Assembly: GCA_018287875.1 (NCBI GenBank)
Contig: JAGVVL010000017.1
Coordinates: 2,480,001-2,544,000 of the forward strand
Source of the DNA: Nigrospora sphaerica
Lineage: Eukaryota > Ascomycota > Sordariomycetes > Amphisphaeriales > Apiosporaceae
Reading direction: 5' to 3'
Length of the DNA: 64,000 nt
In this document: positions 46,822 through 59,596 of the stretch, one piece after another
Position numbering within the stretch: position 1 is the stretch's first letter
Layout: every line of letters starts with the position of its first letter
Position numbers and translations under genes: made by a program
The notes under the pieces: generated by a model
The model's input: only the letters and a program-made list of their open reading frames with translations
The model's database searches: none
What the model was told of the DNA's origin: nothing

Positions 46822-49800
46822 TCAAGCAAAGTAGCTCTTCCACAGAACGCCCTCGAGATCTTCCAGTTGCTCCGAGGTAAAGTACTATGCCGTGGGTTAG
46901 GTTACCTTCCTGCACGAGGGCGTACCGACAAGACTTACCTTCTGGTCCACACCCCAGCTGTCTTGTCTCGTCTTCTTGAAATCCGACAGGATACCCTTGG
47001 TCGCCTTGCCCACCACGCCCGGGTCGCTAGCCGCCTTGCGGGCCAGCAAAGCCAGTACTTCCGGCATCCAGCTGGGCGGGGGCGTTGCGTACGGGAACGC
47101 CTCGATCAGCGAGCCGAGGCCCAGGACCGCCGCGTGGCGCCGCACCACCTGCTGCGTGACATTGACCGGCGTGTCCGTGCCGGGCACCTTCTTCCTGGGC
47201 ATCGGGTTTTGCTCGAGCTGGCGCTCAAACCGCGACTGGAGCGTCTGGATGATGGGGTTGCGGATGGCCGCCGGTGAGCAGCGGATCATGCCGGCCAGCG
47301 TCGCACCGGCAACAGTGCGCACCTCGAGCTGCGTGTCCGAGAGCATGTCGCCGACGGCGTCAAAGAGGAGCTCCCGCTGCTTGGCGTCCATGAGGAACAG
47401 GCGCCGGAAGTATATGACCTGCATGTTGACCAGCGCCCGGAGGCGCTGGTGCCATGACGCCGCGCCCTTGCCGAGTCGGATCAGCGCCGCAATGAACGGC
47501 CCGTCTTCGCCAGTGCGGAAGGGAATGTTGGGCAAGTGCCGATACACGTGGTAAGCCAGCCGCATAAGCTCGGGGTCCTCCTTGACGTCCATCATGTGCA
47601 GCAGCTGGTCGATGAAGGGGTCGGGGAAGAAGGACGTGAGCTGGGTGCACTCCTGGCTGGAAAGGGTGCTGTCTAGCCACGTCAAAACCGTCTTGGACCC
47701 CGACGTGTACGACGAGGGCGTTTGTTGGCCAGGAGCCCGCTCGTGTCTCCATTTCTCCAGCCGCCCAAACACCTCCCTGATTGTCGCACTAAACTCCTCG
47801 TCCGGCACGTACGGCCGGATGCCAATGCCCGACGGCGAAACCGCCTTGTTCTGCTCGAGCAGTGTCGAGACGTTCTCAAACGACTCGTGGTACTGAATGC
47901 GGTAGATGGTGCCAATGACCCTACCAATGGATTCCCGCACCGCTTTGTAGGGGTGGTCGATGTGAGCCAGGAAGTCTTCCAGGATGGGCTTGTGGTGTCG
48001 GAAGTGCCAGCCGCAATCACTGATCAGGAACTCGAGGAGCTGGACCTTCGACGAGTCCTTGAAGGCCGCGTTGGAGCTCATGTCCAGACGGAAAGAGCTC
48101 AGAGTTCGTACGAGCTCCGGTGCCCGGCGGGGGTCCTTCATGTCGATGATGAAGTGTAGGCAAGTCATCCAGTACGCCAGATTCTCGGGCGTCAGGTTGT
48201 CGGCAAATATCTTGAGGAGTAGCGGCTGAGCGAAGCCCCAGGCCGGCTCCCTCATCTCAACAGGATCATCAGCCGAGCCGGCCAGCAGCGCACCGAGTAT
48301 CTCTGACGTGGCCCGGTGCTGGTGCTTGTCAGACCCATCCCCGTATATCTCCGTCGTCAAGGCTTTGACGTCGTCGAATGTCACCTCGGTTTCCCCGTAG
48401 TGCATCAGGTCAAAGATGTGCATCAACAGATTCACGTTCTGGCTGCGGAACCTGTCCGCATTGGCGTCGCGCGGCTCCTGCTTGAGATAGTCGAAGCATT
48501 GTTTGAGCCAGTCCCTGGTGAGGAGCTTGCCGATCTGCTTGCGGGCCCTCGTCTCAACTTCATCGTAGTCGTCAAACCGGTACGGCTTCGTCCGGAAGGC
48601 GTTGAATTTCTTGCCCCAGACAAGCCAGCCCGGGTGGTCCGTATCGACGTAGTACTCGGCGTCTTCAGGGTGCGCGAAGCTGTCGAGAAACTTCTGCGTG
48701 AACTCTGCGTCGCCTTTCGTGACGGGCACCTCGATTCTGTTCAGGTCCTTTTCTCTTTCTTCCAGATAGTCCTTGTACGAATGGTTGTACACGGCGCGCT
48801 GGTCAATCGCAGAGAAAACGTTGGAAAACGCCGTGAGGAACGAGCTCCGCAGGCCCGGGTGCGGATCGTTGGTTCCCTTGACCACAAGCTCGATGAACTG
48901 GGACGGGGCAATGGCATCGAACCGGAGGCTGAGGTTGGTCGCAAAAATAACGCAGCGACTAGCTGTTTTCCAGTGCGATTCCTTGGCCAATTCCACGAGT
49001 TCCAGACCGAGCGCCGCCTTCTTCTCCTCGACCCTTCTTCGCCGCTCTACGATAAACTGATGGCGCGACTCGATGACTTGCGAACAGTCCTCGGACGGCT
49101 TGATCAAGTCCAACACGTCGCCGTCTGTCAGGACCATCAGCTCGAATCGCTTCCCAAACTCAATCATGGGGTAAAGAGCGGTCGCGCCGAGGTTCTGGAT
49201 CGATGTCTTGTCGACCCCGGCCGTCTCTATGTAGAGGCGCAGGAGGTCGGGGGCGAACCGCCAATCCCGAATCAACGTCTTCAACAGACTAGTGAAGAGA
49301 AGCGTGTACATGGAGCCCTTGATGCGGTCGTGGTCCATCTCGTCCATGGCCTTGCGGAATTGCTTGAGGATGACCGGGATTACGAGAGGTCGGCCGCCAA
49401 CCAGCACCTTCAGCGACGCATCTTGGGCGCCTTGAGCGATCCTCCGCACATCAGCGTATTGGGATGTGCAGGACTCAGCCAGATCGAGCAGTAGCTGCTT
49501 GTCGAGCTCACTCTTCCTTCTCACTGATGCGTTGTGCTTAACGCGCTGGAGTTGGTACGCATCGGCCCGCTTGATCAACAGAGGTCTCGGGTAGGACTTT
49601 CTCAGCCCGCTGATCTTGAAGGGGCTGATGTCAGCCTTGTAGAGTCGCTGTAGCCGCTCGAGTGGGTGGGCTGATCTCTCAAAGCCAACATCAGTGATCC
49701 AGGTCCGGTAGGTAGAGTAAAGGGCCGTGAAGCAGGGCACGTCGTCTTCTTGGTGGCTGTTGAGGAATGCGTGCGTTTTGGAGAGCAGACGGCCGACGTC

Positions 49801-52761
49801 GTCACGGAGCCCGTGGATGCGCCCGTAGAGAGGGTCGTCGTTGGACAAAACATAGCCAGCGTGGTACTTGAACTGCGGCCGAGTTTCGTCTTCCGTGCCG
49901 GCTTCAGCCAGAGGATCATCCTCCTCGTCTGATTCGTCTCCCATCATGTCGTCGCCTCCCATCATGTCGTCGCCGTCCTTATCGGCGCCGTGGCCATTGG
50001 CAAGTCCGTTCGCCTCCCCCGACGCCGTCTTGGGGTCAAACAGGGTGGCGATACCACTAATGACAAGTCGCAGCTGCGTCAACTGGCGTGACACCTCGTC
50101 GGACCATTCCTTGTTTTTTCCCTTTCTGCTGACCGGCGGGTCGTCACTCATAAAGGCCTCCAGCCTGCGCATAGCACCCTCGGCCTGTGACTCAAACAGC
50201 TCTACCGCAAACTGGAGCTCCGCGAAGACGGGCCTGTGCCATCGGATGGTCAAGTCCGCGGGAGCCGTGGTCTGGCCCCAGTCCTCGACCGTCAATCCTC
50301 TTTGGATGACATCCGGCTCGTACAGCGCGTGGTCGATCGGATAAGTGGAGGTCAGGTTCAGCAGGAGATGATGGATGTAGTTGCTGATGTGAATCGTCGG
50401 CAGCCCGCGGCACTTCTCCTGCATGTACTGGGCAATGTCGAAGAGCTCCGTCTTGTACTTGAGTACCTCGGCACCCACGTGAACCACACACATGGACAGT
50501 ATGCTAACGTGCCAGACGAGAGCGCGGTCACGGGGCAGGACCTCGGTGCCGCTGCTGCGATCCGACGCGGCTCCGTTGTAATCGATCTCGTTTCGAATGT
50601 TGATAATCAACATCGGGATAAAAACCTTTAGGGTCTTTTCGGGGTTGACCTTGCAGAGGGCGTTGCTAATCCACGCCATGGCATCGCGTGCCTGGTGCAC
50701 GACATGAGTCGACACGAACGCCGCCAGCTTCTCGAGCGTCATGTCGAAAAGCTCAGGGGAGAGCGAGGCGAACAAAGGCGTCAGGGCGGTGGGCAAGGTA
50801 TTGATGATGTTTTCCTCGGGCGAACCGGAGCGCAACTGGCTCGAATCGGGCAGGTTTTCGAGGAGGGTGAACACCTTGCCGAGGAGCGCAAGGATGAACT
50901 CGCCAAACCCAGCAGTCGACGACCGGACAATGTTCGCCTCGTCCTCGTCGCTGAGTTCGTTCTTGTAGTCAATCTGGACCTCCTGGCCCTCCCTCTCCAT
51001 GCGCTCCATCTCGCCTTGGACCCACTGCATGGCCAGTGTGGTGTCATGCACCCTGTCGTTCTCCTTGGCCAGGTTGACGAACGGGATGCTATAGGCGACG
51101 CTCTGAATGAAGTTCAGGGTGTACTGCGTCTTGTTAAGATCGTTGGCATCGATACCGGGCAAGGCCAAGGCGAGTAGGGCAGTAATGTGACACCTGAAGC
51201 CCTTCTCCCTAGACATGATGTTGGCAATCATCTGTAAGCCGCACAGACTCGAGGTTGTACGATGGACCTCGACAAGCCCCTGCAAGCTGGGGTAGAATCT
51301 TTGCAGAGCACCAGGAAGCATCAGGTCAGGTTCAAGATACGTCAGATTCTGGAGCGCACCGAAGTACATGTTGGTCACCTTCGTGCTTTTGCCGAAGAGT
51401 CCCATGAAAGTGACTTCGCGCAGACTCTTGACGAAACGATGCTTGATGGCATCGTTTAGTCGGCGGTCGGCGGGCGTGTCTTGCTCGGCTCTGGTTTCCT
51501 TATTCCATCGAGACACAAACATCTCGGTCAAATAAAATGTCAACTGGGCCAGCATCGAGGTCCAAGCACCCTGGTTGGACGGATGGAAGAAAGTGTCAAT
51601 TGACTCCAGCAGCCCCTCCAGGCTGCCGAGGATGGAATTTTCCGCGTCTAGACATTGCGGCGACAACGACGACACAACCCAGCGAGCAATGGTATAGGAG
51701 ATGGGGTGCTTCTTCTTGTCCTTCTCGAGGAACATGCCCAGGCCCGAGGAGTAGTCTACTGACGTGTAGGGAGAGTTGGCCTGGCCCACGGGGATTTCGG
51801 TAAGGCGGAGGATGGCTGTGAAGATGAGGTCGGATTGCTCCCTCGTGAAGATGCCGTGCTCGGTAAAGGGGACATGCTTGCACGTCAGGTAGTCACGGGC
51901 CATGCGCGAGAAGATGTCGAGGAAAGTGACGTCGAACACTTTAGAACGCGTCATCAGGGACCAGAGATGGAAGAAGGTGGGCACATAGTCAGAGGGTTGG
52001 GACTGAGGCTCCGTGGGTGGCGCTGGCCCCGTGGGCATCAGCACATTCAGTGCGCCCGCAACAATGTACGCATTCTGGAGGTCCGAGGTGCTGAAGAAGG
52101 GCAGGATCTCGTCCAGCATCGCCCTCCTCTCCTTGGGGTCAAAGTAAGTGGCCGAGTGCAGACACAGCTTCCACATGTGTTTCAGCCCTCGCCTTCTTGA
52201 CGAGTAATGGGCCGGCGCCTCGCTAGGCAGCACCAGGGCCTTGATCTCCTTCCACAGCGGTCTCCAGTCGAGAGACAGGTCCTCGCCGGGCTTCAGAAGA
52301 TGTTTCCGTCGGGCCAGGGTGGAAACCATCTTGGAGAACCGATCGGCGGCGGCACTGTCCAGGCCGGGAGCCAAGGAGAGGTGAAAGTAGAGACGTGCCA
52401 GCCGCGCCCGCAGTTCCCTGGGCATATCAAACTTCAGGTTCAGCCATCCCTGTAGCTGGCGCGTCCAGTGCAGCGCGCCGGGGGAGAAGTCCTCGGCCTT
52501 GACGGCGATATAGAGCTGTTTTAGGATGCCCTGCAGGGCGGCATTGCGCTGCTCCTCCTCCTCGACGGGGTAGGGCAGGAGTTGGAAGTAGGAGAAGGTT
52601 CGCGGTCGGTGGCGTTTGCTGATATCGTCGCCAGCCTCGGGGGTGGAAGGGAGACCGGGCGAAGTAGCGCGGGATATGGGCTCGCCGCCGCCGTAGGTAC
52701 TGAGAAACTGCGATGCACCGGACAGGGCGGCGGCGCCGGACAGGTCGAGATGGTCGTCCAT
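46822..52761 (-). CDS. BLM10: Proteasome activator BLM10 / PA200
   Basis: Two exons: 52761-46939 (1941 codons, uninterrupted) and 46884-46822, with a 54-base intron (GTAAGT, branch CTAAC, GCATAG). The product is 1961 residues, normal for the family. The start is the first ATG with a conserved-type N-terminus (MDDHLDLSG); the frame above it is open but lacks an ATG of support. The protein is a HEAT-repeat solenoid throughout. It has an acidic insertion near residues 925-960, with a doubled DDMMG motif, and ends with the C-terminal BLM10 domain. The last five residues are KSYFA, the HbYX-type tail that docks into the alpha ring of the 20S proteasome and opens its gate. BLM10 caps core particles in nucleus and cytoplasm, promoting ATP-independent degradation and assembly. 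The tail has Phe where yeast Blm10 and PA200 have Tyr. Confidence 0.97.
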
Positions 52762-55700
52762 GGCGACGAGCCGAGACACGGCGAGGGGCGGGACAAAGGG
52801 CGGCGGCAGCGCAGGGTCTCCGTTACACCAGGCAGATGCAAACAGCGGCCGTCGGGCGATCGATGTCTGCGCGCACGTACGGGCCCAAACACTCGGGCTG
52901 CGGAGGCGATTTGGGGGGGGTGCGTGGGAGAATCGGGTATCGTGTGGATGGCGCACAGCTGATTCGACGCCAGCGGAATGCAGACTGTCGGAGGGGCGGT
53001 AATGCTGTCAGCACAAGACACGGTAGGCAGCGGTGGGCGGGACGGGGGTCGATGACGATGATGATGCCGCCAAAGGTTTTGGTCTCGTGCTGGTTCGTCT
53101 GTTCTTGTGGGCGGGAGGCTCCGGTGCGGGAGCAGTCGCGGCCACGGTAACAGGGAGCTGGTCACCAAGCTCTAACGAAGGGTACGGTGGGATGGACGGC
53201 GACTGCTCTGTTTTGGCTCGGGCGGCTCAATGCTCTCACTCACCTTTCAGGACCAGCGCCACTCAATGGGCAAACGTCAACCAGCGCAGTCGGACGGCGG
53301 CGGTCTACGTCTCGAGCTCCCTCCAGCTGTTCTCGCCTCGGATGGAGCTTCACGCTAGCTTTCGGTGCTCGACGCAGGGCTCGATGGGGCACCTGTCCCA
53401 GTCCTGGTTGTTTCCCACTTTTGGAGCGGTGCGGTGGGTGGCCCGGCGGCGGCTACGGCAGCGGCAGCGGTAGCGGCAGCGGGGTTATGCCCAACCCTGT
53501 GAGCCCTGGTTGCCTAGGCCTCCAGCAGAGCTTGCTGCTACGGGAAGGTTGTCTTGCCTCAGGGCCGTCGGTCGGTCGGTGCGCTCGTCGGCGTTTGTGG
53601 GTGGCGACGGGGCGGGGTTGACGATGCAAAGGGGAGGTGAAGCGAGAGCAGTCGGTCGACGCGTCCAATGGTCGCGGGGGGTGGGGGATAGGCCTAGCAA
53701 GCGAGATGTATGCGCGGGACGAGTCAAGATCCGGTCAATCGAAGGTGAGTTTCGGGTTCGTTGGAGCTTCAGCGGGCCCGACTGTTCGTACCTCAAGAGA
53801 CCCTGGGTTAGCTAGTTCGCATCCCCAAGAGCTGAGGTGGTGTGGGTGGCAAGGAGATATTGGGGGATCCATCCTCGATGGTACATGGCGGAGGAGAGCA
53901 ACACCACCCGAACCGCCCGGTGGTGGATCTTGTCTGGCTGTCTATTCCACCACCGTTGCCCAATAGTCCACGGATGCCTTCCTCCTCTTCATATGCACAA
54001 AATGGGATGGGACGGGATGGTGAGAGGTATGCAGCTAGGTAGGTGAATGTAGGAGGTACTTAGAGGTTGGTACGCAACTGACACTCGGCTTTTAACAAGG
54101 CCACTTACCTCTCAGCCATGTGCTTCGCGAACAAGCTATTGGCACCCAAAGCGTGACCCAACTGGCTACCTCAGTACCTATGTAAGTCGGTATATTACTT
54201 ACTTAGGTACATGTAAAAAAAAAATCACGGGCAACCGTAGATCTCCCTCGGTGCAGGAGCGACGTTCGACTTGCTTGTGTGTCCGTGTCCGTTGGCGTGA
54301 GGGGGTGCGGAATGTACGGATGGGAGGTATGAAAATCGGCGGCCCCGACACACCTCGCCAAAGGAGAAGTGAGCAGATGAGATCAGATGGCAGGCGGCTG
54401 TGGTATGTAAGGGGGAGGGGTCACATGTGTGCAGGGCCTCTCCCTCTGATCCCTCAGGTCAAGCTTCTGTCGAGAGGGCTCTCTCTCGCTCTGGCCCCGG
54501 GGGGTGGGCACATGAACCAAGGGCCCGATGACAACCAATGACGCGAGGCGGGCCTGCAACGCCGAGCTGCAGTGACGAGGAGCGATCGTAACACGCAGAC
54601 GGCCAGGCTTTTTGTCCGCCGGCCCGGGGGAGAGGAGGGGAGGGGTGGGCACGCCTTTGAGTGCCGGATGCGAGGCCCGCCTGCTCAACCCTGGACCGGG
54701 CCAGTAGGAAGGCCGCCGGGGATGCGGCTGTTATGATGTATCAACCAAGTGATCAACACCCCCCGCCTGGGAGGTTTCTCGCAGCCCCGGAAGACGGTCG
54801 GGAACGAAGGAAACGGCCGGCGGGTCAACCCACGAGGAAAACGTACACGGCGAGGATGGTGCGGGTGTTACAGACAAGAGCACAACCGAGGATAGCAACG
54901 GATGGTTGCAGTAAGAGATGTGGTGGCGCCTTTCTGTCGTAAGACGCTCAAGTGAATGAGGGTTTGTCGAGGCTTGGATCCGGACTGAACTATGCTGCCG
55001 CATAAACGCGATTCAGTCGTCGCGAATGGAGTCAGGTCGTTCGGAATGGCCAAGGCCCAGACCGACGATATGCAGGGGCCTATCGCGCACACTTATATAG
55101 CCGTCGTCGATCCCACACAAATGCCTACCCTTCAGCTAGTAGCTCAGGCATCCAGGAGCGTGCGAATGTCTTTCGAATCCCGTGGTTACCTGCTCTCCTG
55201 CCGGTGCAAGAGGAGAACGTACCTCAGCACAAGCGAGCCGTCCAGCCCGCGACCGCACCGCGCGCCATCGCAGCCTATCCGGACCCCAAGGGCAAAGCAA
55301 CGCCAATCCTTGTTCTCGCTTGCTCTGGGGCGTGGGATGGGGAACTAGGCCACCGCGGCATCACGCAAGCTCTGCGGAAGCACGGTAGGTAGCTGAAGCT
55401 GGCGCACGCAGCTCGGGTCAATCCCCGATTCCCCACCTGCAGTTACCCATTCGTCCCAGCGGCCTATTCATACCTACCTAGGTAACTAGGTTCATGCTCG
55501 CTTCCAAACGCCACTGGCATAAGGCGGATTGGCTGGTTATTGGACGGGAAAAGTGTTCCTGTCCCTGTGACAAGACGGTGCATCCGGCGCATTGCCGTGG
55601 TAAAGGGAACGTCTGCGGAATACCGCTTGTCATACCTAAGATTCGGCGGTATAGCAAGATACGTGTACAGCTTCCACTTTTTCCCACCTTATCGGGAGCT

Positions 55701-56464
55701 ACGTCACGGCTCTGGGATTGATTGCCGCCGCGCACGGCGGGTGGATCTTCAGCTGCTTCTCGTCGGTGCGTAGGTACACACAATAAGTCCGTCCTTCTGT
55801 TCCTCCCGTGGGGCACGGATGCTGCAGCTACGTACACGAGTACCTACCAGCGTGCGTGTCCCTCGTTCGACCTCGCTCGTCGACGTATTGGTACCAACCC
55901 TCTCATATCAACGCGGTTTCTCTGCTGCATCTGCGGATAGCTGATAGCGCATATACTGCGTAGGAACCGGAGGGGACGGCAACGGCCTGCAGATACGAGA
56001 GCTGCGATCGCGCGCCCTGGGCCCGGGCGGGACGGGGGGACAAGGGGGGAAAGAGGGCTATCATCGGGTCGGACGTCTATGGTAGCAGTCGCATGGAAGC
56101 TCCCACATCTGACTGCATTGACTGACGCCCCCTACTCTCCCGCCAGTGCCAGACTCGCCATGGTTGAATACATAACCACTCCCGGATGAATCTATCCACG
56201 CGCGTCACGCCACATGCATACAGTGCTCGCATGGTTCCAGATGGTGCATACCTGCATTGACGCGGAATGGTGCTAGTGCTTTATGTAGTAGTAAAGGTGT
56301 CGTCCCAACTTCCCCCACGGCAGGTTTCTTGTGGTAGGACGCAGATCGGAGACATGTTCCGAGGGGGTGCCTGTCTTTCCTTGTCCGAATCTCTTCGCCC
56401 AAACCCCAGGTTCTATCCTGGAGGCTCACTCAAACCTTACTGTTCCCCGGGCTTCCTGGGCGTC
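52762..56464. other. Intergenic: BLM10 promoter side and MFS downstream side
   Basis: Several overlapping G/C-driven frames from 52.6 to 53.8 kb, mostly shadows of the BLM10 start. A GGCAGC/GGTAGC repeat lies at 53456-53482. From 54 to 56.4 kb TAGGTA-type motifs recur (54036, 54200, 55473-55490). No gene recognised. Confidence 0.5.
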
Positions 56465-58211
56465 CTACTCTCTCTTCTTGTCGAACCGCGGCAGGCAGAT
56501 CCACAGGCCAAAGATGACGGCCAGGAGGGCCAGAATGATGGGCTGGAGCACCTGGACGCCCTTGGCTTGCGCGATGGCGCCCGTCGCGAAGGGCAGGATG
56601 GCGGCCCCGCTGCCGCCGAAAGCGGCCGCGAACCCAATGGCGCCCACGTGCAGGTGGCGCGGGAGCAGCTTCGACATGGCCACGATGGCGGCGGGGAACA
56701 GGGGCCCCAGGAAGAAGCCCTGCAGTCCCACCGCCACGGCCGAGACGATGAATTTGGGCACGAGCCAGAAGAGAAGCTCGAGGCCCATGACCAGGGGTAG
56801 GTAAATCTGGCGAGGTCGGTCAGCCGAGTCTCCGGAGTGCATGGGAAAGGTTCTCGCGTCCAGGGCCACTGACAGTTATGGCCAGCTTCTCCCCGATTCG
56901 GGGCGTTACGAAGCCAAGTATAACCCTGCCGACGGCGATGCCGAGCCAGAAGCCGGTGGCAGTCATGCCACTTTCGAACTCCTCGCCGCCCCGTACGTTG
57001 ATCATGAAGACCACAATCCAGCCCCCCAAGGCCACTTCGATGCCGACGTAGCCCAGCAGGAAGAGCGCAGACAGCCAGGTCACGCGCGCCGAGGGCTTTT
57101 TGAAAAGCGCCTCGCGCAGTGTGCCCTTGGGCCCCGTTCCGTTATCGTGAGCCGCCAGGGTGGCCTTGTAATGCGCCGCCGTGGCCTCCCAGAAGCAGGT
57201 CGCCGAGGCAATCAGTTCCACGACGGCGAAGCCGATCTTTTCGAATCAGCGACGAGCCCCGCAAACCCCCAAACCTCGGCCGTGGGCGCTTACCATGATA
57301 TAGTAGAAGGCATACCAGGGGGTGCCGAGCTTGGTGATCATACTGGTGGCAATCAGGGGTGAGAGCACGGCACCCACACCGTAGAAGCCATGCAGGAAGC
57401 CCAGCATCTCGTTGGCGTGGGCGAGGTTCCCGAAGAAGGCATTCCAAGCGGCGTCGGTGAGTCCGTTCCCGTAGCCTGCGATCATGAAGGCTATGACCAG
57501 GACGGGATACGGCGGGTGGATGGCCATCTTTGGCTTCGGGTTAGCCACACGGCAATCTCGCGTACGTTCGGCACTGCGAGGGGGGGCGCTGTTTATAAGC
57601 TCACCAAGACGAAGGCGACGATATGGCAGGTCGAGGAGATGACGGCGACGCCCCTCTGTCCGACGGCGCCGTGCAGGTAATTGTTCATGAGAGCGGAGGC
57701 CGTGTAGCCCACGAAGGGCGAGAGGAAGATTAAGGAGACGACGATATAGGTGAGGCCGTAGAATCTTTCGATCTGCCGGCACGGGGCCTGTTATCAGCCG
57801 GATGACCAAGGCCTCCGACGGTACCTGAGGCTTCTGCCGTACGTCACAAACGGGACATCACACGTACATAGTGAATCAAAGCCTAAGGACCCCCTGAGAG
57901 GGGGGGCAGTCAGTTCCGGGCTCCATACGCGGCGGAGGGAGGGCGCCACTCACACCGTAAGCGCCATCGTTGGCGCCCATGACGATGAAGGCCCAGAAGC
58001 AAGCCCCGACCTTGGGGATGTTGCTCCGGGGGTAGTTCCATCTCTCCACGACGTCGGTGGCCGTGGTGGGCGGGGGCAAGCTGTTGCTCGACAGATTCCT
58101 ACTACCGTGGTTGCTCGCCGGCTCCTCCTCCTTGGAGACATGCCGGGCCGGGATTTCGTCCATCTCGAGGACGACGGTCGATGTGGCCCCCCCATCGCGA
58201 TACGACGCCAT
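56465..58211 (-). CDS. Major facilitator superfamily transporter with a 15-base microexon
   Basis: Six exons: 58211-57954, 57882-57868 (15 bases), 57772-57605, 57527-57294, 57236-56874 and 56806-56465. Introns are 71, 95, 77, 57 and 67 bases; sum 1380 bases, 459 residues. A cytosolic leader (1-65) precedes about 12 membrane spans. Span 1 reads ACFWAFIVMGANDGAYG; the microexon adds ALIHY, then IERFYGLTY, matching the usual first-loop pattern of this MFS group (fucose-permease-like, often called Bsc6 in fungi). Later landmarks: HPPYPVLVIAF, AFGGSGAAILPF and GFFLGPLFPAAIV. The transported substrate is unknown. The acceptor of exon 4 is uncertain: AAAG before ATGGCC (used here) or GAAG six bases up would add Pro-Lys. 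Exon 5 uses a weak donor, GTCAGT. Start is the first ATG in frame. Confidence 0.9.
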
Positions 58212-59596
58212 GATGCCGGACAAACTGCGCCCGTCGCGGTCGAAAGCAATGGGCAATCCGTGGCCGGTTCCCGTGGAGCGGGTGTACAGCCGCTGGTAAA
58301 CAGAAGGCGAGGTTGCAATGATAAGCCGTCCTGCTATAGAGCAATCAATCAATCGGTCTCCTAGATGGGAATTCGATCCCGGCCAGCGAGGGGGAAATTC
58401 CTTACTTTATACCCAGCGGCTACAACTGCTTTAGGTTTCTCTACTCTCATTTGAGCCCGAGTCACCTCAATCCCACCGGCTGCAGGCTCCAAGCCAGGCG
58501 TCCGGCCGTCTCCGTTCGGGAGAACATCGGGACAGAGGCGATAGGTGGTGGTTGCTGGTGGAAGGATCTCCGTCTGACTGACGGAGAATCGGTCGCTTCA
58601 ACCGCTAATTGGTTCACCTGTTACGAAACTCCGCTCCCTCCAAGTATCAAAGTCCCCAGTTCCCCGGTCCTGAGGCTCACCGAATGACTACCTACCTCCC
58701 TATGCGCGGGCAAAGTGGATAATGAGCCGGCTTCCACCCCAATCGCGACCACGTAGTAACTCGTTATAGCCAGCAACTTGGGCATAGCAAGCAACTGGGG
58801 CATCTGGGGACCCTGCCAATCGCCCTTGACCGCCTCCCGCTTCCCCGCGTTCCTATGCCGGCACGACGACCACCATCATCACTCTCACCACACCACCACC
58901 GGCAGTAGGTGAAAAAAAACAGGACCAGCGGGCCGCATACCCTGGGCGACTCACCGCACCTACAGGGCATTGCTCTACCCCCAGCGCCTGCCTTGAAACT
59001 CCGGTACCGCAACCGGATCATCCAACTATACATCGTGCATCGTACCCCTTCTCTCCGGCGGAGGGCCCTATTGAGTCTACGATGATGGTAGTCCCATATA
59101 CGAAATGCTTGTTGTTACGCTGAGAGTCGTCAGAGACGGAAATCCCAAAGGAAATCCCACATGAACGCCGAGCTGCGAGCCACGTGTGCGCTTTAGCAAA
59201 AACTTCGAATAAAGTAGCCCTTGGGGCTCGAGAGCGTAATGCAAGGAGCCCTGCAGGAGCCCCACCCAATGCACATCGGCTTGGAAGGATATTTACAAAG
59301 CAGAAACAGAGGCCCTGGGAATAACCTTTGGAAAACACCTTGACACCTTGCAAAGCGGCCTTTCGCCTTGGCGACGCAGAACCCCCAAATCTGAGCCGAC
59401 GCTGTCCCGAAATAAAAGCACCTCCCATTTTGTGATGGCCCCATTTGTACGCCGTGACCCATATCTCCCAGTCACAATCCCATAGGCAGAGTCTGTGTCC
59501 CCAAGTCTGACACTATGGGTCATGATACACTTACATCGTCGCAACGCTCGGCGACGGGCGTGCCCCATGACCCTTGGTACCAAACCATGGCCGTCG
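58212..59596. other. Intergenic: MFS promoter and downstream region of the 637-residue gene
   Basis: Nothing recognised with confidence. Between 59600 and 59018 all three minus frames stay open for 80-136 codons, with peptides lacking family motifs; this may be 3' UTR of the neighbouring gene or chance. Confidence 0.45.

Noticed and set aside
58350..58380. T-loop-like GGGAATTCGATCCC, possible tRNA
   Set aside because: No acceptor stem, D-arm or anticodon arm can be folded around it.
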